This document shows positions 14,801 through 25,772 of a DNA stretch of 64,000 nt, piece by piece. This DNA is from Zonotrichia leucophrys gambelii (taxonomy: Eukaryota > Chordata > Aves > Passeriformes > Passerellidae): the NCBI RefSeq assembly GCF_028769735.1, contig NC_088178.1, positions 27,859,357 to 27,923,356 of the forward strand, given 5' to 3'. The notes under the pieces are model-generated. The model saw only the letters and a list, made by a program, of their open reading frames with translations, was not told the DNA's origin and ran no database searches. Numbering within the stretch: position 1 is the first letter of the stretch; each line of letters begins with the position of its first letter. The translations under genes were made by a program, and so were the position numbers.

Positions 14801-15738
14801 CTGAAATACATTTTACTCATGGCAAAACAAGGCATCCTAAAATTGGGCAGCATGTGCAGCTATAGCAGATGTTTCTGGATACACAGAAAATTTGGAATGA
14901 GGTTATGATTTGTGTTAATATCAGCTTAGCCATAGCTCAAATAATGTCCTGGAACAGAGATTATCAGTGTCCCGTTGCACCTCTGAAGATGCAGAGGAAA
15001 AAATAAAATCCAAAGAAGAAGCTCATCTCATAATCAGGTTTCAGGTGACTCAACAGTTGAATTTTATGTGTTATATCATCCACTCATTAAAATAGTTTTA
15101 GACTGTAAAAATAGATTGAAAGAGACTAAGAAAATGAATGGAACAAGCTATTCTGGATTTTCATTTAGAATGGGATTACTTTAGAATTAATGAATCCTTT
15201 TGGGATGGGACAGTGAATCATTATGGCAATGTTCAGCAACTGTGCCCTCCCTAAGCAAAGACTTAAATACTGGCCCACTTCTGGTATGTCAGGGATCTTT
15301 TTCCTGATGATAACTTACTTCTTTAATTATCTACAACTGATTTGCCTAAGAGTCATATAGAGATTATCATATGACATGAAAATTATCAAACATTGTTAAT
15401 TAAAAAAAAATTCTATCAGCCAATCTTAAACCAACTGGCTATCATATAGAATTCAATAGGAAAATAAAAACTCTGTCCTCCTGAATAAGATTTTTTCCAA
15501 TTGGCTGGCACACAGAATGAGTTCATCATATAGATGCCAATTTACAAATATGTCCAATAATAGTAGGGGGAGCAACTGTTCCACAGCTCTGCCAGTGTTC
15601 ATCAGACACAGTGACAGTAGCCACATCATTAATCTCATGGTATATTAGAAATAAAGTCACCGGAATGGAATGGTGTCAAAGGATAAATGTTTCCCCCTTT
15701 GAAAATAAACTTCTCAGTTTCACCTCATTGTGTAGCCT

Positions 15739-15778
15739 TTTTTTTTTCTTTCCCCCTCCCCCTTTTCACCCGCCCTCC
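15739..15778. repeat. Polypyrimidine tract
   Basis: T-rich then C-rich pyrimidine run with very few purines. Simple sequence, no further function visible. Confidence 0.75.
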
Positions 15779-16290
15779 TATAAATCCTTTGGTTTCACCT
15801 GGCATTTAGGTAACAGTAGGAGACCAATATCCTGTGTCAGAGCTCATTCTACAGTTATCAGTTTAGCATACCCTTAAATCCCCACGATTGCTGTGCCAAG
15901 ACCAATCCTTCCTCTGCGAGGTTAAACATATGCATTACATATTGAAACAATGTAAGTAGCATGTAATTAGCGCTGTTTATGCATTCGCACTTTAAATTAT
16001 ACTTCTAAACCTATGATGTTTTTCAAGGCACTTCATGTTAGAGAGACTTAAATGAGCATTCATCTTGTCATTTTTAACTTTATTCATAAATAACCCTCTA
16101 AATTTATTTGAATGGTTTATTACATTAGAGCCCGTGAACTGACATACACATTCTTCCCTAAGAGAATATAGTTCTTAATAAAACATCCTTTAAAATTATA
16201 AAACCCGTGAACATGGCAATTAAATTTACAAACAGTGTCATCGACAACTTTGACAAAAGATGTTTGAAGAGGGGGGAGTGTTGGGGGGCC

Positions 16291-16352
16291 TTTTTTCTGT
16301 CCTTTTTATTTTTTCTTTTTTTTTCCCCCCTCCTCTTTTTTTCCCTTTTTTT
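16291..16352. repeat. Polypyrimidine tract next to G-rich segment
   Basis: About 60 bases of T and C with only isolated purines, including runs of T8-9 and C6. It is preceded by two G6 runs at about 16271-16288. The strand asymmetry could favour triplex or other non-B DNA. It lies 5.5 kb upstream of the exon. Confidence 0.8.
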
Positions 16353-19300
16353 AAAGCCTTGTTCCATAAGGATTATAGCTCCCCCGCTGTTTGGAAAAGA
16401 TAATTTCACTTGTAACACTAATAACTTGAGCAGGGAGAAGGCTGGCTGGGTGAATGGAATGCACTTCACTGCACATCTTGGCTTCGCTAGAAATCGGAAA
16501 CAGATGGTCCTTGCGGCTGGCTTCCCACTCGGGCCCGCTCAGTGCCAGCCTGTGGTCGTTGGCTGGTTGCTGCTGGCACTGTGTGACTTGAACATAGTAG
16601 GACAGTGGCAAAAGAAATCAAATCTTTTTCATTGAGCACCAAACTGTAATGAAATTTGACAGATCTGACATTCTATACCCAACATCTAGTTAGAATATAT
16701 TAACCTTTTAGTTTTCTTGAGCTCTTCTCCTACTAGTTATGAATCTTCTTATTAAGGGGTTGCAGTAGCTCTGGAGATGGCAGGAAAGCAGTATCTTCTG
16801 CATGCCCTCTAATGCTGGAACCCAAAATATATAATTCAAATAGTAAAGGAAGTGTGGGGCTTTTAACCCGTCCCAAATTCTTCTACAAAAAAAACCTGTG
16901 CTAGTAATAGAAATAATGGTTATGCCCTTTTGTTAATATTAATTCTAAGGAGAAAAAATCATAGAAAGTATTCCACCCCTGTACACACAGTATTTTCTGG
17001 GCATGTTCTATAGCCCCACCCCACTGAGGCAATGGTACCTTTGATCCAGCGGCATCCAAGCTGACTTTGTGATTTCAAAGAATACTTTCATTTCAAATTC
17101 TATGAATTTGCATTTACTTAGATGGTACAGATTAGTCCAGGGCAGGATTCCTCCTTTCCCTCTAAAGGCTTCTCTCAATACATGCTTGATGTTGTCTTTT
17201 TTTAAGACCCTGCTCAGTCCTTCTTGAGGTCATTTTGGCTGTCACACAGGCCTTGAGCCAGCCAAGTGTGCGCTCCTGGGGGACAGGGACCTCTCATGGG
17301 TGAAGAGCATGTTGAAATGTTGTACTGAGTTATGGTCACAGATTAGGAAATAGTTGGTTATATTTAGACTTAAAAATAAATCTGGTTTATGTTCCTTTGC
17401 ATTTTGGGTAGATAGAGAAGAATTTCTACTTATTTTTTAAAAATGTTTGTATGTGTCATTCCTTCGCCTTCAGTCCTTTCATCTGTTCCTCCTGTTTCTT
17501 TCAGACATGAAGTCACAGCACTGTCTGTGATGTCAGTGTGTTTCCATATTGACAGACCGTTCTGTCAGAAACAAGATCTTGATGCTTGTTTCAGATGAGG
17601 GAAAAGGGGAATACAGATGGTAGGAAGAAAATCAGAGGAGTGAGAGGGGAGCAGGGAGAAACACACACAACAGAGCTACAGGGGGAAATGCAGAGTCCAA
17701 ACCCAACTTTTCCTGCAGAGGGCAAAGGACTACTTTCCCTGAATTCAGGAAGAGCATCCAAAATGTGTGTGTAACATTAAGCAACCAGTAGAAGCTTTAC
17801 CATTGCACTCCTTTTGGCTCGGGAGTCCTTGAAGGTGCAGCAGCAGTGGTCACATGCTGCTTCTCTTCTTGTTTACGCCTTCAGCAACAGCAGATCCTCT
17901 TGATTGAAGCCAGGATTATAGGATTTCCAAAAGCTAGAGCACACTCCTTGTCAGCAACTTTGCATCAGTTCAGAGGCTGCCCAAAAATCAACTGCCTGCT
18001 CTCACGTGGCTCTTGAACTAATTGTCGCTGTTCGAGATAAGGAAATCCTTCTCCTAACTCTTCGAAGTTGAGGCTTCCCAAGGAAAGCGCCTCCGAAATT
18101 AGGAACAGAGCTAAATCACACTGGTGCAATGAGCTGAAAACGTTCTGAGCAATTGCAACTGAAGAAATAGGGGGAGGCAAAGGGAACAAAGAGAGGGTTA
18201 ATGGGCAATGGGTACTGTACAAGTAATAGATAATCTAATAACGAGGTCTGAGATCCTAAAGATGTGTCTGGCACTGGGAGCTGCCCGCAGTTCTACTGCG
18301 TTTCTTTTACCGATGTGAACAGTAGAAGCCAACATTTGGAGAAACCACCCACTATGCCAACATTTCTAATGCTCTCATGCATTTGGTTTCCAGTAGACTG
18401 TAAAATGCCAGCTTGATACAGTCATCTGAATCAATATACTTTATTAGCCTTTTTTTAGCGTTCTTTCCTGTTTCCATGCACTTGATAGGAACAACAATAT
18501 CCTCATCCAAACTTATGGCTAAGGGAAGACAGAGGGGCCTGCTCGTGCTGTGTGAACTGCAGCAGGTAACTCTGCTCAACAATTGAGCAAATTATTTGTG
18601 GGTAGTTGGCCACTTCTCCAGTAGGAAGTCAGAAAGAAACTGGCAAGTGCTTCAATCCATTGCTTGAGGCCTAAAGCTGTCAGAAGACAAATCTCCTGTA
18701 GCCCGCAACATACACACCTAACTTATTTCCAACTTGAAATACCACACTATACTGCAAGCATTTTTATTTTGCAGCTGTATCTGCACAAATGTCAATGCCA
18801 CACAAAGGCTTTTCTTCCTTCGGAACAGATCTGATTTAGAAGCAAATATCTTTGTTGCTTATTAGTCTTTGGAAGGCATCGTTTTGTCCCAGTACTATTC
18901 ACAGGGAGTGTTGTGCAGAATGCTGATTGACAAGAGTTAAATTCAAAACATGTAGCCATTTTCTGGTGTGTGGTTTTTTTCCTGATTGAAGGAAAACTAC
19001 TTAGATGTTTGTTTCCAAAACGGCATCTGTCAGCAATCAAAGGGGAAAAATTGCATAAAACAAATGCAATTGTTTGGAGTAGCATTTCCTGGATCATGTT
19101 AAATGCTTGATTTGCTCCCCATTATGCTCACCAAATAATTTTATTTTCCACAATAATTGCAATATTTAACATGTTGTATTTAATCTTGTTTTAATGCTAT
19201 TAACAACAGCCGCTTATGAAAGGAGTAATTGCTCTACGGGTAAGAACCCACCATCCCCAGCATCAGAAAGAACAATGGCAAAGTTAACTGCACCTAATTG

Positions 19301-21623
19301 TTCTGAATTTAAAACGCTGTTAACCAACAGCACTCCTCATTTCTTTGCACATAACCACTCCACTGTCAGGAAGGAAATGGTTTCATGCTTCTGTCATTCA
19401 TAATCTGAAAAGTGTATGTTCTAAAAAAAATATTTAGTTGGTGTGTTTACAATTAATATTGGGAGGTAAAATCATATGTTGGTATAGGAAGAAGTGGTTA
19501 ATACAGCAATCCAGAGAAAGTTTGTCAGTAGATCTCTAACTACACCAGGTGCTAAAAACCCATATAGAATACAGATTTATCAGAACTTGCCTGGAATGAC
19601 ATGCAGCACAACTGGGTATGAAATACTAAATAAATAATCAGCAGGGCGGGTAAGATGATGGGTTTGAGAGATAGGAGCGGAGAGAGCAGCAGAAAATTGA
19701 ATCTGACACCAATTCAAGGCTGATTGTTACTAAGAGTTTTGCTTTATATTTTGTGTGACTATTTGGAGAGGGAGTTTTTTTCCCAATAATCAGTGAGACT
19801 GAAAGGACAGGTAGTGTTAGCAAACCTGCAGTAACAGAAGACAATAAATACTTTGGCTAGCCAGAGCAAGGACAGTTCCTGGCACAGTGTCCATATTTTT
19901 TTTCTGGACTCAAAATAAAACTTAACACTTCCCATGCTAGTCAGACCCTTTTCTGTAAATAGCAGTGGGATTGTACCTGTTATCTGGAGCTAGAAGTGCA
20001 AACTGGGATTCTGTAGTAGCATAGATCTTCACTGATATTTAGTCCAAACAGATTGTAAGATTTGGGGGAAAAAAACCCAAACCCCTGCATATTACATTAG
20101 CAGTTCGTGCTTACACTAAATCATTTGCTTATCATCTCGGACATCACAGAAATGCAAGGGTATTATTGAAGCTCAATAAAAGTTAGTTCTGTTCTGTACT
20201 GAATGGCAGTTCTGTAATCTGTGCAGCCCAGAATTACAATTCTGCTATAGCCAAATAGTTAAACAACAGTTGATACACAAAATAATCCAAACAAGAATTG
20301 TGCACCCACGAGCTCCTCTTGCTGATACAAACAGAAACGAATATTGTTTAAAATCGAGTGGATGTTTTTAATACATTTTCCTCTTGTGTCTAAATCACAA
20401 AAAAGATTTGCGGAGTGTAGCTGTTTCTTAGTGAGCGAGTTGTATCAGCCATAGCTCCGCAGCCCCAAGAAATATTCCTGGCAAGAGTGTGTTTGCCAGT
20501 TCAGAAGTTCATTTTTTTGAGCACTTGAGGAAAGGCTCTACTGTATAGGCTGGAGTGCCCTGTCAGGGACTGTGGTGGTCACAGCCGAGCAACCGTCGCT
20601 CCGTGTGACACAGCGGGGTGATTTAAATGGAAAGCATTCACTGCCTGCTTAATAGTCAGCTGTCACAAAAGTAGTACTTCAGTTGGGTTTACAGTGCACC
20701 AGGAGAAGTGGGAAAGTGAGATGAGAAAATCTATGATTATCTCTGGCTTTGCTAGGCAGGAAAAGATTTTAATATCAGACAATAACATGATTTCATAACT
20801 TTTCAAAGCAGTTTGTTTTGGGGCTGTCTTTTCCCAAGTTATCTGTCAATTCCTCACTGTAAATTTTGAGTGTGGCAGAGAAGTTTTGCAGGAGAGAGAA
20901 ACAAACCTCTGTGAGTTTGGCAGCTGTCACCTGATGGGATTAAGAAATGTAACATTAAAACCACATTTTAAAAAATTTTGTAGCAAAATGATATTTTACA
21001 AGCATATTAAAAGGGAACTGTTCAGTTCTTAGAGGGCACTTTGAACGTTCATATGAAAAGTCATTCATTTAAACAATATGATCTAATAGCTAAAATCAAG
21101 AAGCAATAAATAGTCAAAACTTGAGTGTCTCAAAAACCATGAAAGATCATTCGATTCCATCAGAAAGCGTCTATCACTTGATCAAGAAATTAACTTGGAC
21201 AGTTTATACTTTAGTTTTGCCTTTCACTGCTTAAATTATTATATGCACAACTATGAAAGAAAGAAAGAAAGACACGATCTTTTTTCTTTTTTTGCTCAGT
21301 CTTTTCCCCCCCAGTCACGTACATGAGAAAAGTAGCTGCGATAAACAGATACTGAATCAGACTGAAAGTCTTTTAAAAAAAAACACCCAAAACATTGCAT
21401 GATAGTCTCTAAGCAGTTCCATCTGTCAAGCAGAAATTTTAGGCTAATAGCCTGTGGCGATCTCCCTCCACAGTCCACTACCTGCCTTTGTCCTATTAAA
21501 TCTCTTTATTCTTCTTAAAAAATAAAAAAGAGGAAAGAAAAACCTTGCAGACCAAAATCATCTGAGTGATGAAGCCCTAATTTTGACCGCCTCTCTTTGA
21601 TGTTGAGCAGTGGGTTCTTATTT

Positions 21624-21692
21624 AAAAAAAAAAAAAAAAGAGTGAGTGAGAGGGGGGGAGAGAGGGAGAGAGAGAGAGAGAGAGAGGAGAAG
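21624..21692. repeat. A16 run followed by GA-rich microsatellite
   Basis: Sixteen A residues at 21624-21639 are followed by a purine-only tract with a pure (GA)n core at about 21666-21687. It ends about 200 bases upstream of the NFIA start codon. GA-rich promoter-proximal tracts can alter nucleosome positioning; that role is inferred from location only. Confidence 0.9.
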
Positions 21693-21790
21693 ACAGTGCT
21701 AGGAGCAGATGACTTTTCATCTCCACTTCACCTTGCCACTGGGTCTGTGAGAGATTGGTTCATTGTCAAGGAGATTTTTTTTTTTTACCC

Positions 21791-21859
21791 ATGATTCCAT
21801 ATGGTATGGACCGGGCTACATGTTGCCCAACATGCCAGTGCAAATGTTTTCTCAATTAG
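21791..21859 (+). other. Upstream ORF 1 in putative NFIA leader (22 codons)
   Basis: ATG at 21791 opens a 22-codon frame ending in TAG at 21857-21859, 29 bases before the main ATG. It has four Cys in its second half (the CCPTCQCKC segment), which is probably incidental. If transcription starts upstream of 21791, this uORF would be met first by scanning ribosomes. Its context is poor to moderate (A at +4). Confidence 0.4.
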
Positions 21860-21902
21860 GTGTCTTATCTCCCGTGAGTTAGCATCAGATGAAGCTTGCT
21901 GA
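21801..21902 (+). other. Upstream ORF 2 overlapping the NFIA start codon (33 codons)
   Basis: ATG at 21801, with G at +4, opens a 33-codon frame ending in TGA at 21900-21902. It overlaps the main ATG at 21889 by 14 bases in a different frame. Ribosomes using it would bypass Met1 but could reinitiate at the better-context Met8 codon at 21910. Whether it is in the mRNA depends on the unmapped transcription start. Confidence 0.4.
21820..21882 (+). other. Upstream ORF 3, in frame with the NFIA start (20 codons)
   Basis: ATG at 21820 opens a 20-codon frame, MLPNMPVQM..., in the same frame as the main ORF. It ends at the TAG at 21880-21882. A GTGAGT donor-like hexamer starts at 21874, exactly after codon 18 (Pro). 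If used, it would remove the stop and leave a phase-0 exon end compatible with the same downstream NFI exon. This is a computed possibility, not a demonstrated isoform. Confidence 0.35.
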
Positions 21903-21984
21903 CAGCATAATGGCAGGGAAAACCTCCGACGGCTCCATCAAATGGCAGCTCTGCTACGACATCTCGGCCAGAACTTGGTGGATG
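21889..21984 (+). CDS. NFIA: Alternative first coding exon of nuclear factor I A (NFIA), 32 codons, partial gene
   Basis: NFI proteins are nuclear, dimeric, site-specific DNA-binding transcription factors that recognise TTGGC(N5)GCCAA. NFIA acts in glial, brain-midline and blood-cell differentiation. The exon reads 32 codons from ATG 21889, ends KWQLCYDISARTWWM, and is followed directly by GTGAGT. I recognise this peptide from memory as the alternative N-terminus of an NFIA isoform, with apparently two conservative changes from the mammalian form. It joins in phase 0 to the exon starting DEFHPF, which begins the DNA-binding domain. An in-frame TAG at 21880-21882 rules out a longer unspliced start. 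The Met1 context is weak (C at -3, A at +4). Met8 at 21910 has the stronger A at -3 and G at +4. The DNA-binding exon and the usual MYSPLCLTQ exon are outside the window. NFIB and NFIX may use related exons, so the paralogue call is less certain than the family. Confidence 0.85.
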
Positions 21985-21990
21985 GTGAGT
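21985..21990 (+). other. 5' splice donor of the NFIA alternative first exon
   Basis: The sequence after the TGG TGG ATG codons is GTGAGT, a near-consensus U1 donor. The exon ends after a complete codon (phase 0), as needed to join the NFI exon that starts with the Asp codon of DEFHPF. Where the reading frame continues past this point it loses the NFI peptide and becomes T/C-rich, which supports an exon boundary here. Confidence 0.85.
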
Positions 21991-22329
21991 TGGCAGCAGG
22001 GCTGCTTTTTTTTTTCTCCCTTTTCTACTTTCCCTCCCTCTTTGACAAAATGTCCCAGACCTCACATTTATCAAATTAACATTTGATTTTTTTCACACTC
22101 TTCAGTAGAGCAGCCTCACACTTGTCCCACTTGTGTGCTTTCCCCTGTGTAACAGGAGACTGTTAATGTGCACTACAGTTTCCAGAGGGAAGCTTTTTCA
22201 ATTCTCCTTAAGGGAAAAAAAAAAAAAAGTATGCAAAGAAGTAGTTTGAAAAAGCCTTGTTGTGCAGAGTAACTTGTCTCAGTCGGCTGCCTAACGCTCA
22301 GTTTGTTTTATTTTATCTGCTGCTTTCCA

Positions 22330-22548
22330 GCGTCCGTGTGCGCGTGCATTTTTCACCATGCAGTATTTTGTAAAAAGGGAAGGTGGAAAGTTCAGTCCGT
22401 TACAAAGCGAGTCGATCCCTGTAAAAGCCTGGAACGGTGCGGTCGTGGCGTGGTGTAAAATCATCACGTGTGAGAGGAGCGCGGTTTGCGAGGTGCTGCC
22501 GTTCATCCGAGACCCCGGTCTAACTTTTCCCTCCGCTTGTTTGCGTTA
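22330..22548. promoter_or_regulatory. CpG-rich patch just inside NFIA intron 1
   Basis: About 19 CpG dinucleotides occur in roughly 220 bases, against marked CpG depletion in most of the window. It includes a CACGTG-type E-box centre (ATCACGTGTG near 22465). It begins about 350 bases after the donor site, where unmethylated promoter-associated CpG islands often extend. Promoter or intronic control function is inferred from composition and position. Confidence 0.45.
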
Positions 22549-24612
22549 GAACAGGTTCCCGGGCTGTGCTGACCTGGAGCCATGTGTTACAGATCCCACA
22601 TAGTCTGGCTCTAGCTGCTTTTGGGCACAATTAAAGTTTCAATAAAGTCCCAACGTGCTCCGTAGAACGAGTTAACTAGCATGTCATGGTCAGCCGGGCC
22701 AGACAACCTTTGACATCTTGAATCTATAAGAGGTATAGTGAGTTAGGAGGATGCACAATAGCCCATTGTAGCAGAAGATGCAAGTCCTGTTGCGAGGAAG
22801 AGAGTCCTCAAATCATTACTGCCCTCGTTAGCGTGTTGTCCGTTAGGGATTAATTCGTTAGCAGCGCATTTTTAGTTTTCTGTAATTATTATTCTTGTGG
22901 CAAGCGTGAATTCTTCCAGTGAGAGGAAAAGTTTGCTGCCAGGACAATGAATGTATTATCCGCTCCTAACTGGACCGTGAACCTCAGCTCATTTCACATA
23001 GATATCAGTTAAAAAAGGACTGGCGAGTGGAATTACAAAACAAGGCATGATCACTTTCATTGTATGATACGCTGAAACAAGTCGGGGGCTTTCCCTCCCC
23101 CTCGCCGCCCCGGACCAATTTTGGTATCATTTGGAAAGTTTAAGACCTCAGAGGACTTGAAAGACTTTTAAAAGTGAGATCCGGAAGGTTTTTATTCTGC
23201 AGCTTGGTGGTAGCCATTGTGTATATCATGTGGCTTGTGTTTAAAGGTGTTTGGGCTCGGGGTTTTCCGTTTTGGTTTTTTTTTTTTTGTCTAAACTCTT
23301 AATTTTTTAAGCGTCTATTAGAGGTTTGCCAGCGGTTGCCAGTGAAATGTAACATGCAGTGTTTGGTTAATGGGAATAGGGAAGGCTAACCACTTTACTT
23401 ATAGTACTGATTTTCCAATTAGACTTTCTGCCAGGAGAAGTTGGAGGGGGAAGGGGTATTTGCATGCACATAAACTGTTGATTATTCATGTGACTTTTTT
23501 TTTAGCTTGTTAAACCCCTGTAAATAAGGCTATTGATTTTTACTTATCGTTTTCAAAACAAAGTTTTTCAAGTACCTGTTTTAGCCACAAGATTTATATC
23601 ATGCTGCGATTTTGCCTTATTCCAAGCCATTTGTATATTTTATTACCACTCCTCTTTTATTGTCTATCGGCTGCTTTTTATGATGAGGTACGTCCGTGTT
23701 TATTATTTAATAAGTATCCTCAAATGTTACTAGGCAGTTATTAGCACTCTAGAGAAAGTGTCCAAGAAGTTTCATTTCAGTCACATCTACTTCACAGATG
23801 TTTTAGTGCTGTGAATATAATATGTAAAAATCCTGGAAACATTTAGTAATGCACTTGCCTGAAAATAAACAGTTTTATAACCACACATGCTGTTGTTTAG
23901 ATTAAACATTGCAGAAAGTTCTCCTTAAACTTGAACGTCACACCATTTATTTTCTAGCAGAAAAAAAAAATCACTTAAATAGCCTTTTTTTTGTAGAATT
24001 GCGGTCGATAAGAGATGTTATTTTTAGCTGAAGTGAATAATTCAAGATCTTTACAATAGATGTGTTAATTGCAAATAATTTTCGTACAAAGTTTCAATTA
24101 TTGATGGAGTAATAAGCAGTTTTTCATACATAATGAATCTAAAACACACAACAAAAATAGATTTTCTTTACCCCCCCCCCCAAACCTCATCCCATTTGCC
24201 ACATTCTTTTCATCAAAAGTAAGCTAGAGAGCAGATTTTAATGTTTTAAAGACAAATAAAGCTTTGAAAATTACCTCATGCATCGTCTGGCTGCACAAAA
24301 TCTCAGCTGCACTGTGCTAAACTTCGGTTTGGTACTGCCAGCATACAAAGAGATGAGTGAATACCCCTTGCACCCATATGGACTCAGCTGCCAGCACTGG
24401 GATATGCAATTTTGCTTTTTAATGAATCGTAAACAATTTGTGTGTCAGGCGAGGGAGTTGGGTTTTTTTCTGGAGCAGGTTCTAAATCCATTTGAAGCTA
24501 TAGCTCTGCACTGTACTGGAGCATTATGCCCAAATTTAAAGGTTCTGTGTCACTGGGATGAAAAGACCTGTTATAATGAAAGAAACGGCTTTATAAAAGG
24601 CTGGGTGTAGTA

Positions 24613-24663
24613 ATCTCTCTCTCTTTCTTTCTTCCTTTCTTTCTTTCCCTCTCTCTGTCTCTC
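24613..24663. repeat. Pyrimidine microsatellite (TC)n and (TTTC)n
   Basis: A 50-base run made almost only of T and C, changing from CT dinucleotides to CTTT units and back. Compound simple repeat, with no gene nearby other than the enclosing intron. Confidence 0.9.
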
Positions 24664-25639
24664 AACCTCACACTCTCCCTCTTTCACCCCAGTCTATAGC
24701 ATGTTTATAGCCAGCTCTGGAGATAATGGAGATTGGTTGATTGCATGATTAGTAAAATGAATGGATTTTAGCATTGGGCAAAGCAGCTTGCAATTTTGAA
24801 AGGTGGCTTTAAAATGCAGAGTTCTAATTTTGACCTTATTTTCTTTCATAGATAATCTTTATTAATGCTCCTTTAATTCGTTTTTCCTCATCACAGCTAG
24901 TTTTTCTCCCCAGCCATCTGATGGAATGGCTAATATATTTTATCTTACTTGCCAAAATAGCAAGAGGTCAAAGTAAAAGAAAAAATGTTATTTCTCTTTC
25001 TTGCAGACAGTTGTAAATGTTTCAAACTATTTCAGTAGAAGCTGTAGGATTTGTATATTTCCGTAATAACTGCATTTGTCTCCACTGTTTTAAGGCACTC
25101 TTACACCTAATCTACTTTTTTATGCTTTAATCAAGTAAATGCAGAAACAGTTATTCTGTCAATATTGTAATGTGACATTTTAGCATAAAATTCCCCCCAA
25201 ATGCTGTAAATTTGTGTAAGAAGGAGCTATATTTATTTTGAAAATACATATAAAATAGCAAATAATTTAACTGATATAAGAGCCTGAAGAAACGAGGTGA
25301 ATTTGTTGGAAAAATGATCATTATTTTGTTTTCATTGGCCCTTTCAATTGAAATTTGCTGCTGTCATAGAGACACTAAAGGGTTAGTCATAGAAAAGTTT
25401 CAGTACTCTGTCTTGCATTTGTAACAAATATGTGCAGCTGTGCTACTTTTATAAACATTTATTTCAAGCTGATTATTTTTTTTAATTATTTGCTCTAGCA
25501 AGCCAGTATGATGTGACCATAATATGTTTAATGAGGGATTGTCTGCAAAATTCCTTTGCATGGGGTTATTGAAATAGATGTGCAGCAAAGGTATATAGTG
25601 GAGGGAAAATCCTCCATGGCAAAACAAAACTAAAGACCC

Positions 25640-25772
25640 CAAATTGGGCCAAATTCTGCTCAAGGTTTTCGCTGCCACCAGCCTGAAGTGACTGCACTGG
25701 GAGGAGTGGAGCGACTCCAGGTTTGCTCACCTGAGCAACTGAATTCCAGCCTGGACCCATAATTTGAGTTAT
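25640..25772. repeat. Degraded amniote interspersed repeat with inverted-repeat form
   Basis: Left part GGGCCAAATTCTGCTCAAGG and right part GAGCGACTCCAGGTTTGCTC ... CCTGGACCC resemble the two arms of a widespread old amniote repeat. Its arms carry GGGCCAAATTCTGCTC and the motif ACTCCAGATTTACACCAG. I know the pattern from reptile and bird DNA but cannot name its family with confidence. The arms are only loosely complementary here, so this copy is old. Confidence 0.45.

Larger units (their letters stand above)
12001..21600. other. Upstream non-coding DNA, second block
   Basis: No gene is visible. The block holds a 15-T run at 12076-12090, polypyrimidine tracts at 15739-15778 and 16291-16352, and AT-rich segments with homeodomain-type cores (about 15.9-16.2 kb). 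A modest rise in CpG at 20.4-20.6 kb, about 1.3 kb upstream of the exon, could belong to a proximal control region. Distal enhancers are plausible but cannot be shown without alignment. Confidence 0.55.
21601..21888 (+). promoter_or_regulatory. Putative promoter-proximal region and 5' leader of the NFIA alternative exon
   Basis: This stretch lies directly upstream of the start codon. It holds a 16-A run, a (GA)n tract, a T run at about 21775-21787, and a leader-like segment with several ATGs. No TATA box is convincing. The transcription start cannot be placed. Acceptor-like AGs at 21859 (after a TTTTCTC tract) and at 21888 mean the ATG exon could instead be spliced to an upstream non-coding exon. 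The regulatory label rests on position only. Confidence 0.4.
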
